From Gammaproteobacteria bacterium (GTDB taxonomy: Bacteria > Pseudomonadota > Gammaproteobacteria > SZUA-152), in NCBI GenBank assembly GCA_029882975.1, contig JAOUJW010000003.1:131090-195089 (forward strand): a DNA stretch of 64,000 nucleotides, read 5' to 3'. Position numbers and translations under genes: made by a program. Below are positions 8,646 to 18,673 of the stretch, one piece after another. The notes beneath the pieces are model-generated. The model saw only the letters and a program-made list of their open reading frames with translations. It was not told the origin of the DNA and did not search any database. Each line of letters begins with the position of its first letter. The stretch's first letter is position 1.

Positions 8646-8863
8646 GTGTTTTTTCGTAGGGATGAAACTACGCCCCTTATGTAACTCATTGAAAATATAA
8701 TGGTAATTCTTTGAATACCCTGAGTCTCAATCACTAATATGACAACCCACTGCAATATAAATTCCTATTTTATTGTAGAACATGGATGCCCGCTATGGTT
8801 TTGTGATTTGCCACGGATTTGTGAGAAATGCAAATCGAGTGGGTCGGGTCACTCTGGCCTTAC

Positions 8864-8883
8864 GTGTTACAAAGTGTTACAAA
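8864..8883 (+). repeat. Perfect tandem direct repeat GTGTTACAAA x2
   Basis: GTGTTACAAA at 8864-8873 is repeated exactly at 8874-8883. Ten bases is about one DNA helical turn, so the two copies face the same side of the helix, as for a cooperatively bound regulator. The repeat ends 38 bases upstream of the candidate -35, a typical activator position. Confidence 0.5.
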
Positions 8884-8921
8884 AAGGATAGTCATAGTAA
8901 ATAATCACAGTAGCACCCGGG

Positions 8922-8950
8922 TTGGGAATTCTACATAATGCAGTTATATT
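8922..8950 (+). promoter_or_regulatory. Candidate sigma-70 promoter for the barrel gene
   Basis: TTGGGA (8922-8927) and TATATT (8945-8950) are separated by exactly 17 bases; the -10 matches consensus at 5 of 6 positions. The predicted start would be near 8957, giving a ~45-nt leader. Confidence 0.4.
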
Positions 8951-9001
8951 TTCTTTTCGGGCGTGTTAATAGTTACTTTTTTTACAGCTAAGGAGAGTTG
9001 A

Positions 9002-10402
9002 GTGTTGCGGAGCTTGTTAAGCATGGGCTGTCTTGGTCCCTACGGGATTTATGGCGCCATTTTTATGGTGCTTACGAGTGCATCGGTGCAGGCACAAACT
9101 GCAGGGGAGGGGGCGGGAAGCTCGGTTATCGTTCCCGTTGATGTCGGCCCGGATAAAGACAAAGAGCCGGCGGAACATCCGGACAACTACAAGTCCCCGG
9201 TAAACCGAATTTTAGGGGTGGACCGCCGTCGGGATCAGTATGGTAAGGACTTTGGCTATTTTGTTTATCCTATCGCCGGAGATATTCCCGGCTTAGGGCA
9301 GGCGGCAGGCTTAGGGGCCACCTTGATGAATATGGGCGGGTCGGATATGGATTTTACCGGGTTTAAGGTCGATGGAGACTTCAGTGCTTCAGGTGCGACC
9401 TTATTGGACATCAATCTGATTCCGCAGCGATTGATCTTTGATTTTGGCTACTACGATTATGATGTGGCTCCGGTGGACTATGCTCGTGGTCTGGATTCTG
9501 ATAAGGATGATTATTTGTTGCCGAAAGTAAAGGGTTATTACTGGTTGGGGCAAATGACACTTACCTTCATGCAACGAAAAGTCGAGGCCTTTTATCGGCT
9601 GGGCTTGGGTAAAAGCCAGCTGCTGGAAATTCGCGAAAAAGACGGCAGCCTGTATCCGATTGGAGATACCTCCGAGAAAAATGCACGTGGAGATACTTTA
9701 GGCGTCAGTTTTGACAACACCGATGACCGCCTGGACCCGCGCACGGGTGTTCGGGCGGAAATCGCCCGCAAGGGATTTAATAACGAGGATCCTTTAGTCA
9801 GTGATTTCTATATTATGGATTACAATCTCACTGCTTATGTGCCCATGCGTCGCTGGGATACCCTGGCGTTTAATTTATTTCGATCCGATGCCCATGTCAC
9901 TCGTCAAGCGTCGACGGACGAAGCGTACCTAAAGTCGCAATTCGGATTCAACTGTGCCCCGGCAGATCAAGCTTGTCTCCAGGTTGAGCAGGAGTTTGTC
10001 GACCGGCGCATTCAGTTCAATCAATATGGGGTTGCCAGCAGTCTTGGTGGAACTCAAAGACTGCGTTCCTTTGCCAACGGCCGCTATACGGCGGGGCATT
10101 CTTTGTTTTATGGTTTGGAATACCGTTGGAATTTAACCGATGAGCGGGTACCGTTTGACATATTCATTGCCCGTGGGGTACGCACCGGTTTTCAGCTGGC
10201 ATTTTTTGCTGAGCAGGGCAGTGTGGCGGAAAATACCTCGGATTTATGGCGACAGCGCAGAACCAGCTATGGCGTTGGATTTCGCCTGGTGTTATCCGGC
10301 ATCATTATTCGGGCCGATTATGCCACCGGTGATGAGGGGGATGAGTTTGTGTTGTTTATAAACTATCCATGGAGTTTGTTTTCTGTGGACAGTTCCGGCT
10401 GA
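9002..10402 (+). CDS. Omp85-superfamily (BamA/TamA-like) outer-membrane barrel protein without POTRA domains
   Basis: A 466-residue protein with a signal peptide (to about SASVQAQ) and a short Asp/Lys-rich linker, followed directly by amphipathic beta strands. The segment FDNTDDRLDPRTGVRAEI is the usual opening of the surface-antigen (D15) domain. The later LGGTQRLRSFANGRYTAG matches the Omp85 [LR]G[YF] loop that enters the barrel lumen, with S in place of the central G. There is no room for POTRA repeats. The C-terminus (NYPWSLFSVDSSG) lacks the common terminal Phe. Start is GTG with AAGGAG 6-7 bases upstream. The function is unknown; a role in outer-membrane protein or lipid insertion is an inference. 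Confidence 0.75.
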   Translation: MLRSLLSMGCLGPYGIYGAIFMVLTSASVQAQTAGEGAGSSVIVPVDVGPDKDKEPAEHPDNYKSPVNRILGVDRRRDQYGKDFGYFVYPIAGDIPGLGQAAGLGATLMNMGGSDMDFTGFKVDGDFSASGATLLDINLIPQRLIFDFGYYDYDVAPVDYARGLDSDKDDYLLPKVKGYYWLGQMTLTFMQRKVEAFYRLGLGKSQLLEIREKDGSLYPIGDTSEKNARGDTLGVSFDNTDDRLDPRTGVRAEIARKGFNNEDPLVSDFYIMDYNLTAYVPMRRWDTLAFNLFRSDAHVTRQASTDEAYLKSQFGFNCAPADQACLQVEQEFVDRRIQFNQYGVASSLGGTQRLRSFANGRYTAGHSLFYGLEYRWNLTDERVPFDIFIARGVRTGFQLAFFAEQGSVAENTSDLWRQRRTSYGVGFRLVLSGIIIRADYATGDEGDEFVLFINYPWSLFSVDSSG

Positions 10403-10446
10403 GCGTATGACGATCGGTTGTGCGGGAACCTCTGTGAGCGCGGGGT

Positions 10447-10632
10447 TTAAGTTGCTGTGGTCTTAGTGATACCACAGCGGCTGCATTTCTTCAGGGTGAT
10501 CAATTTTCCTTGTTTTACATCAAATTGTTTTTCCTGGACGATTTCCCATTTGTGAAACCCGCTTTTGCACAGGTCTTTACCTTTATGGATGTCCTTGAGT
10601 CGTTTTTTTTTAAACTTGATTACCTGCGCCAT
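10447..10632 (-). CDS. Small zinc-ribbon-like protein
   Basis: A 61-residue basic protein. Two pairs of potential ligands, C22/H27 (LCKSGFHKWE) and C52/C55 (CSRCGITKT), could form a single zinc knuckle. The N-terminus is Lys-rich (KFKKKRLKD), as in nucleic-acid binders. It is convergent with the barrel gene. An inverted repeat GCTGTGG/CCACAGC (10454-10478) in its 3' coding end could act as a transcript-end hairpin. Function unknown. Confidence 0.6.
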   Translation of the reverse strand: MAQVIKFKKKRLKDIHKGKDLCKSGFHKWEIVQEKQFDVKQGKLITLKKCSRCGITKTTAT

Positions 10633-10680
10633 TGGTCTAGCCCGTTTGTATGAATGTCATTAGCCTGTTTATCTAATTGA

Positions 10681-10708
10681 TTATAAAGTATCAATGAACC
10701 ACTATAAT
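10681..10708 (+). promoter_or_regulatory. Promoter of the DUF72 gene
   Basis: A perfect -10 TATAAT (10703-10708) lies 16 bases after TTATAA (10681-10686). Transcription would start near 10715. This rules out an in-frame start at 10707 for the gene downstream and supports the ATG at 10815. Confidence 0.5.
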
Positions 10709-10814
10709 GAGAACAAGCGCCGATGGTTTGGTTGTTGTGTGCAATGTTAAAGCCTGTCCCATTCTTTATAACAGACTGACATCCGTAAGCTCAATAGAAG
10801 AAGGTTGTATAATA

Positions 10815-11486
10815 ATGAACCAGGACCATTCCAAACACACTCCGCAGCTCGAAGTCGGGTTGCACGGTTGGGATCATGCCCACTGGTGTGGTGGCTTTTA
10901 TCCGGAGGATATGCCAAAGGAATGGCGGTTTTCGTATTACAGTAATGAATTTCGATCGGTGTTGCTACCCTGGTCGTTCTTATCCCAGGCCAGTCCGGAA
11001 ACGGTTCAGGAGTGGTTGGATGACAGTGATGAATCTTTTGAGTTTTACGCAGAAGCGCCGCAAGCACCGCAGTGGGGAGCTTTTTTGTATTTGGCAGCCG
11101 AATTACGCCCCCAGTTAGCAGGCGTGGTATTGCCGCAGAGCAGCAACGGATTGGATGTGAGTGATAGTTTGGGAGCGGATGTTGTCTTATACCAGCGGGT
11201 CTCATCTGATGGCCTTGAATCGCAAAACGCTTTGCAAAAACTACCACAATACACATATGGCTGCTATTGTTACCATGATTCTTTGCAAGGAAACGTGTGT
11301 CGCACAGATAAGGTGTTGGTGAATGTCAAGGACAGTCGTATTACGGAGCCCAGGGATGTTCGCGTAATTGTGGATGCTTGTTTGGCGCTGCCGGCCGATA
11401 GGGTGGTTTTGATTTTTTCCGGTGAAGCGCCGAGTTTAAATGCGGCTCGCCATGCGCAAGTGATATATGAGTTAAGTGCGAGCTGA
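10815..11486 (+). CDS. DUF72 (YecE-like) family protein
   Basis: A 223-residue protein. Its opening, LEVGLHGWDHAHWCGGFYPEDMPKEW, corresponds to the DUF72 signature G-T-S-G-W-x-Y-x-x-W-x-G-x-F-Y-P. The following YYSNEFRSVLLPWSF replaces the usual YA..F..VEINSTFY. The family has a TIM-barrel fold and no settled function. The open frame extends to 10707, but that overlaps the perfect -10 box, and homology begins after the ATG at 10815. It precedes the mla operon by 61 bp and might be co-transcribed with it. Confidence 0.75.
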   Translation: MNQDHSKHTPQLEVGLHGWDHAHWCGGFYPEDMPKEWRFSYYSNEFRSVLLPWSFLSQASPETVQEWLDDSDESFEFYAEAPQAPQWGAFLYLAAELRPQLAGVVLPQSSNGLDVSDSLGADVVLYQRVSSDGLESQNALQKLPQYTYGCYCYHDSLQGNVCRTDKVLVNVKDSRITEPRDVRVIVDACLALPADRVVLIFSGEAPSLNAARHAQVIYELSAS

Positions 11487-11547
11487 TGACGATTGAATTT
11501 TAGAAATAATCTTGTGAGAGCCTGAAGCGAGGACGTAAGAGAATACT

Positions 11548-12396
11548 ATGATTGCCGAACAACTTGATAACAGTGTTAAACCCGGCGTGGAAGGCGAGAC
11601 CTTAGTGAAAATCAGAGGGCTGTCTTATTATCGGGGCAGCAGAGCCATATTCAATGGCGTGGATATGGATATCGTCAGAGGTAAAATCACAGCCATTATG
11701 GGGCCTAGCGGAACAGGGAAAACCACCTTATTGCGATTGATGGGAGGGCAGCTCAAACCGTCCCAAGGAACCGTAGCGGTGGAAGGGGCTGATGTGGCGA
11801 AGCTAAAATACACGCAATTGTATGCCTTGAGAAAACGCATGGGGATGTTGTTTCAAAACGGCGCTTTGTTTACAGATATTAACGTATTTGACAATGTGGC
11901 ATTTCCTTTGCGCGAACATACCAATTTACCGGACTCCATGATCCGGGATCTGGTTTTAATGAAGCTGGAAGCGGTGGGGTTGCGCGGAGCCAATCAGTTA
12001 ATGCCTAGCGAATTGTCTGGCGGTATGGCCAGGCGGGTTGCCCTGGCCAGGGCAATTGCACTGGATCCCATGATGATCATGTACGACGAACCCTTTACCG
12101 GGCAGGATCCCATCTCCATGGGGGTATTGGTTCGGTTATTGAAAACCCTGAATGATGCTCTGCACCTGACGAGCGTGTTGGTATCACACGATGTGAAGGA
12201 AAGCCTTTCTATTGCAGATTATGTCTATGTGATATCAGAGGGTAAGGTGGTGGAGCACGGCACTCCGGATACCTTGCGACAATCTCAATCTGAATGGGTA
12301 CAACAGTTCCTGGAGGGTTTGAGTGACGGCCCGGTGCCTTTTCACTTTCCGGCGGCTGACATAGAAACTGACTTATTGAAGGAGGGGCGCTCGTGA
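11548..12396 (+). CDS. mlaF: MlaF, ATPase of the Mla phospholipid transporter
   Basis: A 282-residue ABC ATPase. It shows Walker [12 protein letters not shown], the signature [16 protein letters not shown], Walker [14 protein letters not shown] and the switch His in LVSHDVKES. The GGMARRVA signature (MA in place of QQ) is typical of Mla/Mce ATPases. It energises movement of phospholipid between the inner-membrane MlaFEDB complex and periplasmic MlaC. Overlaps mlaE by 4 nt. Confidence 0.95.
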   Translation: MIAEQLDNSVKPGVEGETLVKIRGLSYYRGSRAIFNGVDMDIVRGKITAIMGPSGTGKTTLLRLMGGQLKPSQGTVAVEGADVAKLKYTQLYALRKRMGMLFQNGALFTDINVFDNVAFPLREHTNLPDSMIRDLVLMKLEAVGLRGANQLMPSELSGGMARRVALARAIALDPMMIMYDEPFTGQDPISMGVLVRLLKTLNDALHLTSVLVSHDVKESLSIADYVYVISEGKVVEHGTPDTLRQSQSEWVQQFLEGLSDGPVPFHFPAADIETDLLKEGRS

Positions 12397-13175
12397 TTGG
12401 TATGCTACAAAACCTGGGCGCGGGCGCTCTGGGCATTTTTGAACGCTTAGGACGGGGTAATCTGTTTTTACTGAATGTCCTAATGGGCATCCCCGGGCTG
12501 TTGTTGCGATTTGGTTTGGTTGTGGCACAACTGTATGCTACGGGCGTTCTGTCGCTGTTGATTATCGGCGTGGCGGGACTGTTTGTCGGAATGGTGTTGG
12601 GTCTGCAGGGCTACAACACTCTGGTGACTTACGGCGCTTCCGAGTCGCTGGGTATTTTTGTGGCCTTAACGCTGGTGCGGGAGTTAGGGCCGGTGGTTTC
12701 TGCTCTATTATTTGCGGGGCGTGCCGGATCTGCCTTAACCGCGGAAATCGGCTTAATGAAAGCCACCGAACAGCTCTCCGCTATGGAAATGATGGCGGTG
12801 GATCCATTGCATCGAGTGATAGCCCCCCGGTTTCTTGCCGGTATGATTGCAACTCCCTTATTGGCTGCCTTATTCAGCGCCGTGGGTGTGATGGGTGGTT
12901 ACTTTGTGGGAGTGGGTTTGCTGGGGGTGGATGAAGGTACCTTTTGGTCGCAAATGCAAGACAGCGTGGATCTTTACGATGATGTTATGAACGGCGTGAT
13001 CAAAAGTGTGGTATTTGGGTTCGTGGTAACGTGGATCGCTGTCTTTGAAGGGTATGATGCTGTACCCACTTCGGAAGGCGTCAGTCGTGCTACAACCAGA
13101 ACCGTGGTGCACGGATCATTGGCGGTATTGGGTTTGGATTTTGTATTGACTGCATTAATGTTTGGAGACAATTAA
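12393..13175 (+). CDS. mlaE: MlaE, permease of the Mla phospholipid transporter
   Basis: A 260-residue MlaE/YrbE-family membrane protein with five to six hydrophobic segments and the family stretch [20 protein letters not shown], followed by [13 protein letters not shown] and [14 protein letters not shown]. Its start overlaps the mlaF stop (GTGATT within CGTGA), and mlaD starts on the base after its stop, showing tight coupling. Confidence 0.95.
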   Translation: MIGMLQNLGAGALGIFERLGRGNLFLLNVLMGIPGLLLRFGLVVAQLYATGVLSLLIIGVAGLFVGMVLGLQGYNTLVTYGASESLGIFVALTLVRELGPVVSALLFAGRAGSALTAEIGLMKATEQLSAMEMMAVDPLHRVIAPRFLAGMIATPLLAALFSAVGVMGGYFVGVGLLGVDEGTFWSQMQDSVDLYDDVMNGVIKSVVFGFVVTWIAVFEGYDAVPTSEGVSRATTRTVVHGSLAVLGLDFVLTALMFGDN

Positions 13176-13637
13176 ATGGAACAATCGAAGACGGTGCAAG
13201 TGTGGGTTGGGGTGTTTGTGGCCATTGGCATTGCCTCCTTGTTTATGCTTGCTATGAAAGTGAGCAACATCAGCGCACTGGCTGAAACAGAAGGCTATGA
13301 GTTGAAGCTGAAGTTTGAAAATATTGGCGGACTAAAAGTGCGTTCGCCGGTGACCATGGCCGGTGTGGTGGTGGGGCGAGTTGCCGGGATCGGTTTTGAT
13401 CGAGAGTCGTATGAAGCCGTGGTAACCGTTAGAGTAGAGCAAAAATACGACAATATTCCCGACGATACCAGCGCCAGTATTTATACCGCCGGTTTGTTGG
13501 GTGAGCAATATATTGGGCTGGAGCCTGGTGGCTCTGAAACCTACTTGAAACCGGGTGATACCTTTAAGCTGACCCAGTCGGCTGTGGTGTTGGAAAAGCT
13601 CATCGGTCAGTTTTTAGTGAATAAAGCTGACGAATAG
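13176..13637 (+). CDS. mlaD: MlaD, MCE-domain substrate-binding subunit
   Basis: A 153-residue single-pass protein: one N-terminal membrane helix (VGVFVAIGIASLFMLAMKV) and one MCE domain with FENIGGLKVRSPVTMAGVVV and the exit ...ASIYTAGLLGEQYIGLEPG. It is expected to form the hexameric periplasmic ring that channels lipids. It lacks the long C-terminal helix of larger MCE proteins and has the normal MlaD length. An unusual TolC-family gene comes next, not mlaC directly. Confidence 0.95.
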   Translation: MEQSKTVQVWVGVFVAIGIASLFMLAMKVSNISALAETEGYELKLKFENIGGLKVRSPVTMAGVVVGRVAGIGFDRESYEAVVTVRVEQKYDNIPDDTSASIYTAGLLGEQYIGLEPGGSETYLKPGDTFKLTQSAVVLEKLIGQFLVNKADE

Positions 13638-13716
13638 TTTGCAGGATTGGATTTACCACATAGGGTTTACTATATCAGGGTAACAATGGGCGTTAGATGC
13701 AGTAAAGGCACAAAGT

Positions 13717-15138
13717 ATGATCGAGTTTGGTAATGACAATATACAACAAAGCGCGCGACCTGGGTTGTTTGGTTTAGGGTCCTTGGGTTTAGGATCCTTG
13801 GGTTTAGGGTGCTTAAGTGCGGGGTTTCTGCTGTGCGGCTTAAATACTCCGCTGCAAGCAGAGGAAATGGTGTTGTCCTTGGAACAGGCAGTGGAAAAAG
13901 CGCTGGCTCATGATCCACGCATTGGCGAGAAACAAAAACTGGTTGGTGCGGCAGAGGGCTTGGTGTTGGAAGCAGAAGGTTCTGCGGACTGGATCTATGA
14001 TGTCAATGCATTTGTGGCTTTGGCGCCGTCCATTCGTGGAGACTTTTACGACAGCAGCGGCCAATACAATCGCGATTCTTTGGATATGACCGGTGTGGGG
14101 CCCTGGTTCAATGTGGATTTTACGGCAGTAAAACCTTTGTATACCTACGGCAAGATAGAAAACTACTCCCGCGCCGCAAGAGAAAATGTCAAAATTAAAA
14201 AAGGGGATGTAAACCTGGCGCGCGCCAATACCTATTTGGATGTTACCCGGGCTTACTACGGGTACTTAACCGCAAGGGATGTTGCTCTTCTGGTGGAAGA
14301 TGCCTTGGGTAAACTCGATGGAGCCATTACTTTGGTAGACGAGTGGGTGGAAACCGGTAAAGCAAAACAATCCGATAAGTTCGCGTTGGAAACCGGGGTG
14401 GCCATCGCCAACCGATTTCTTGCTGAAGCCCGGGGCACGGAGCAGGTGGCCATGGCGGGGTTGAAATACCTGGTGGGCGCAAAAAGCGAAGATACGTTGC
14501 GTTTAGCCGACACGCAGTTGAAACCCGTTGTGATGCCGGATAAGACTTTGCCGGAGCTGCAATTGGCGGCATTGAAGAACCGCCCGGAAATGTCGCAGGT
14601 GGAGGCCGGTTTGAGCGCTCGCCGGGCGCTATTGGATGCGAAAAACTCTGAATTCTATCCGAATATTTACGGCGGTTTGGCCGGTGGCTTTGCTTATTCA
14701 CCGGATCGGGTCAGTACCGAAGAGGTGGCTGTGTATGATCCGTTTAATAAAGCAGGGGCAACCCCCGTTTTAGGGGTGAAGTGGGATTTATCCAGTGGAG
14801 CCCAAAAGGGCAAAGTGGCGCAGGCCCAAGCGGAGTTGGACGCGGTGTTGGAGCTCAAATCCATTGCTTTGCAGGGTATCCCGTTCCAGGTGGCGGAGCG
14901 GTTTCATACCGTCAGTGCCAATGACAAAATGGTAAAAGAATTATATAAAGCGGCCCGTTCCGGGCGGCGCTGGATGATCAGTACCTATGCTGATTTTGAA
15001 GCGGGTATTGAAGAGGCGGATAAAGTGATTACCGCCTTGCAGGCTTATGTATTGGCCCACAGTGAATATTTGCAGGTCGTGAACGATTACAATGTCAATG
15101 TAGCGCGGCTAAAAGTGGTTACAGGAGAAATTCAATGA
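13717..15138 (+). CDS. TolC-family outer-membrane channel protein embedded in the mla operon
   Basis: A 473-residue outer-membrane efflux protein. The signal peptide carries an unusual GLGSL repeat and cleaves near LQAEE. Two repeats with the long helices of TolC follow: LSLEQAVEKALAHDPRI opens the first, the second starts near LPELQLAALKNRPEMSQVEAGL. It sits 79 bp after mlaD and overlaps mlaC by ATGA, so it is coupled to lipid transport genes. No membrane-fusion or RND partner is present. A role as outer-membrane conduit for the Mla system is an inference. The gene could instead be driven by a weak promoter in the 79-bp gap. Confidence 0.85.
   Translation: MIEFGNDNIQQSARPGLFGLGSLGLGSLGLGCLSAGFLLCGLNTPLQAEEMVLSLEQAVEKALAHDPRIGEKQKLVGAAEGLVLEAEGSADWIYDVNAFVALAPSIRGDFYDSSGQYNRDSLDMTGVGPWFNVDFTAVKPLYTYGKIENYSRAARENVKIKKGDVNLARANTYLDVTRAYYGYLTARDVALLVEDALGKLDGAITLVDEWVETGKAKQSDKFALETGVAIANRFLAEARGTEQVAMAGLKYLVGAKSEDTLRLADTQLKPVVMPDKTLPELQLAALKNRPEMSQVEAGLSARRALLDAKNSEFYPNIYGGLAGGFAYSPDRVSTEEVAVYDPFNKAGATPVLGVKWDLSSGAQKGKVAQAQAELDAVLELKSIALQGIPFQVAERFHTVSANDKMVKELYKAARSGRRWMISTYADFEAGIEEADKVITALQAYVLAHSEYLQVVNDYNVNVARLKVVTGEIQ
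13771..13815 (+). repeat. 15-bp tandem repeat (3 copies) in the TolC-like signal peptide
   Basis: GGTTTAGGGTCCTTG (13771-13785), the same with one change (13786-13800) and with three changes (13801-13815) encode GLGSL-GLGSL-GLGCL. In-frame, located in the hydrophobic core of the signal peptide. Confidence 0.85.
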
Positions 15139-15758
15139 AAGTGATAAATGTGATTTTATGTTTGGGTTTAGTCTCATTTTTACCCGCACGCCTATTGGCG
15201 GCTGACCATCCGGCGCAGACCTTGGTGGTCAATACCACAAAGCTGGTTATGGAAAAACTCAGAGCAGAAGAAGAAATTGTAAAAAAAGATAGCGCTCGTC
15301 TGATGAAAATTGTCGACGAAAATGTATTACCCAATTTTGACTTTCACAAAATGTCCAGTTGGGTTCTGGGTAAGTATTGGCGCAAGGCGAGTAAAAAGCA
15401 GAAAGCGCAGTTCACAGATGAATTTAAAACCTTATTGGTTCGAACCTACAGTAAAGCTTTGTTGGATGCTATCGACAAAGAAATAAAATTTTTACCCATG
15501 CGTTCCAAGAAGAAAGACGCCAAAGAGGTGACGGTACGCACGGAAGTGGATCAGAAGGGCGGGTTTCCTATTCCCATTGATTACAAACTTTACGAGAAAG
15601 AGGGTAAATGGCTGGTATACGATGTGGTAATCGATGCTTTAAGTTTGGTGTCCAATTATCGCACCAGTTTTTCCAAAACCGTGCGAGAGTCGGGTATTGA
15701 TCATTTGATTAAAACGCTGGCTGAACGTAACGCAGATGAAGGAAAGACAAAATCATGA
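15135..15758 (+). CDS. mlaC: MlaC, periplasmic phospholipid shuttle
   Basis: A 207-residue Ttg2D/MlaC-family protein with a signal peptide (to LLAAD). The family core VDENVLPNFDFHKMSSWVLG and FKTLLVRTYSKAL, and the later RTEVDQKGGFPIPIDY and WLVYDVVIDALSLVSNYR, are clear. It ferries phospholipid between the MlaA complex in the outer membrane and MlaFEDB. Coupled to the TolC-like gene upstream and to mlaB downstream by 4-nt overlaps. Confidence 0.95.
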   Translation: MKVINVILCLGLVSFLPARLLAADHPAQTLVVNTTKLVMEKLRAEEEIVKKDSARLMKIVDENVLPNFDFHKMSSWVLGKYWRKASKKQKAQFTDEFKTLLVRTYSKALLDAIDKEIKFLPMRSKKKDAKEVTVRTEVDQKGGFPIPIDYKLYEKEGKWLVYDVVIDALSLVSNYRTSFSKTVRESGIDHLIKTLAERNADEGKTKS

Positions 15759-16078
15759 GTGCAAACGGCAATGCGACTGGAAGCATCACCAGGCAAACTG
15801 ATGATACCTATTTGCTGCAGGGGGTGTTGAGTTTTGACAGTGCCGCTGCTTTGGCTCGACAGGGTAATGAGTTGTTTAAAAGTGCCGGAGCTACGGTATC
15901 GGTGGACTTAAGTGGCGTGGACCGCAGTGACAGCGCCGGTTTGGCGCTGCTGCTGGAGTGGATGCGTGCAGCCCGTAAACGCAATCAGACCCTGGTATTC
16001 AGTCACGTGCCCCGGCAGATTCAGGATATTGCGGCGGTTAGTGGGGTTAAGTCGCTGCTGAACGCCGAATCAATCTAA
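15755..16078 (+). CDS. mlaB: MlaB, STAS-domain subunit of the Mla transporter
   Basis: A 107-residue STAS protein. The motif VDLSGVDRSDSAGLALLLEW (conserved DSAGL loop) and the closing HVPRQIQDIAAVSGVKSLL fit MlaB, which binds MlaF and is needed for complex assembly. Last gene of the transporter operon; 85 bp separate it from ibaG. Confidence 0.93.
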   Translation: MSANGNATGSITRQTDDTYLLQGVLSFDSAAALARQGNELFKSAGATVSVDLSGVDRSDSAGLALLLEWMRAARKRNQTLVFSHVPRQIQDIAAVSGVKSLLNAESI

Positions 16079-16163
16079 AACACTCTTGCGTCACGATAAT
16101 CGCTCATTTTGGCTTGAAGCAAAAGTGCGCTAAAATGTTCACTTTTGGAGGCGGTTTAGCCAC

Positions 16164-16424
16164 ATGGAAAATGAGGAAGTCAAACGTCTGATAGAAGCAG
16201 GCATCGCCGATGCGCAAGTCACTGTGAACGGTGACGGCAGCCACTACGAAGCTATCGTTGTGGGCGCCGTCTTTGCTGGTAAGTCACTGCTTGAAAAGCA
16301 GAAAATGGTCTACGCGACGCTAAATGCGGAAATCACCAGCGGTCGAATTCATGCCCTGAGCATAAAAGCCTACAGCCCTGAGGAGTGGGAAAAAGCGCAA
16401 AAATTCCAGGTGGGTGGTGCATAG
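16164..16424 (+). CDS. ibaG: IbaG, BolA-family protein
   Basis: An 86-residue BolA-fold protein with GDGSHYEAIVVGAVFAGKS and the helix LLEKQKMVYATL, closing with IHALSIKAYSPEEW. The IbaG branch is characteristically found between mlaB and murA. With monothiol glutaredoxins, BolA proteins bind [2Fe-2S] clusters; the conserved His of IHAL is a candidate ligand. Strong ribosome site GGAGG 8-10 bases before the ATG. Confidence 0.93.
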   Translation: MENEEVKRLIEAGIADAQVTVNGDGSHYEAIVVGAVFAGKSLLEKQKMVYATLNAEITSGRIHALSIKAYSPEEWEKAQKFQVGGA

Positions 16425-16489
16425 CCGCCCGGGGTATAGCGATTTTAGCGTTTCATTGAGAACAAGGTCTCAGTTCCCCCGCTTCTTAA

Positions 16490-17947
<1,458 letters not shown>

Positions 17948-17994
17948 GAGCTTGGAAACAGTAGTTGGGAAACAGTTGGGAAATTGAGTGCGAC

Positions 17995-18642
17995 ATGAAT
18001 GAATCATTGATTATCGCCTTATCCAAAGGCCGTATTTTTAAGGAAACTTTACCCTTGTTGGCGCAAGCGGATATCCATCCCGTGGACGATCCGGAGAGTA
18101 GTCGCAAATTAATTCTGGATACCAATCAGGATAATGTGAAGTTGTTAATTGTTCGGGCTTCCGATGTGCCCACTTATGTGCAGTATGGTGCGGCAGATGT
18201 GGGGGTGGCGGGTAAAGACGTGTTACTGGAGCATGGGGCGGAAGGCTTGTATGAGCCGGTGGATTTAAATATTGCCTGTTGCAAATTGATGGTGGCAGGG
18301 CGCTGTGGAGAAGCTCAGCTGTCGGATCACGGGGCGCGCTTGCGAGTGGCTACCAAGTATGTTCACAGTACTCAGCGCTACTTTGCCTCTAAAGGGCAAC
18401 AAGTGGAAATCATCAAACTGTACGGTTCTATGGAACTGGCGCCCCTGGTGGGGCTGGCGGATTTGATTGTCGATGTGGTGGACACCGGTAATACCCTGAG
18501 GGCCAATGGCCTGGAGCCATTTGAGCACATTTTGGATATTAGTTCTCGATTAGTGGTGAACGTAGCTTCAATGAAAATGAAGCACACTATGGTAAAGTCC
18601 TTTATAGATAAAATAGCAGCGGCGGTTACGGCGGCGCGTTAG
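17995..18642 (+). CDS. hisG: HisG, ATP phosphoribosyltransferase (short form)
   Basis: A 215-residue catalytic subunit; first step of histidine biosynthesis. The N-terminus [17 protein letters not shown] and the PRPP loop [18 protein letters not shown] are clear. It ends near residue 215, so it lacks the ~80-residue regulatory domain of the long HisG. Short HisG proteins require HisZ, which is not in this window. Start chosen at 17995 where homology begins; the frame is open to 17965. First gene of the his run, 47 bp after murA. Confidence 0.95.
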   Translation: MNESLIIALSKGRIFKETLPLLAQADIHPVDDPESSRKLILDTNQDNVKLLIVRASDVPTYVQYGAADVGVAGKDVLLEHGAEGLYEPVDLNIACCKLMVAGRCGEAQLSDHGARLRVATKYVHSTQRYFASKGQQVEIIKLYGSMELAPLVGLADLIVDVVDTGNTLRANGLEPFEHILDISSRLVVNVASMKMKHTMVKSFIDKIAAAVTAAR

Positions 18643-18673
18643 TGAATGTTTCGGTAGTGAGCGGCGATAAAAT

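Larger units (their letters stand above)
8646..9001. other. 356-bp divergent intergenic region with tandem operator-like repeat and promoter
   Basis: AT-rich. It separates the minus-strand wall-hydrolase gene from the plus-strand barrel gene. It holds a perfect 10-bp tandem direct repeat (8864-8883) and a good sigma-70 promoter candidate (8922-8950). No ORF with gene-like features is visible. Confidence 0.5.

Noticed and set aside
10707-10814. Extended N-terminus for the DUF72 protein
   Set aside because: The extension overlaps the perfect -10 box and has no family similarity.
15437-15460. GGTTCGAACC resembling a tRNA T-loop
   Set aside because: It lies in the mlaC coding frame, with no acceptor or anticodon stem around it.
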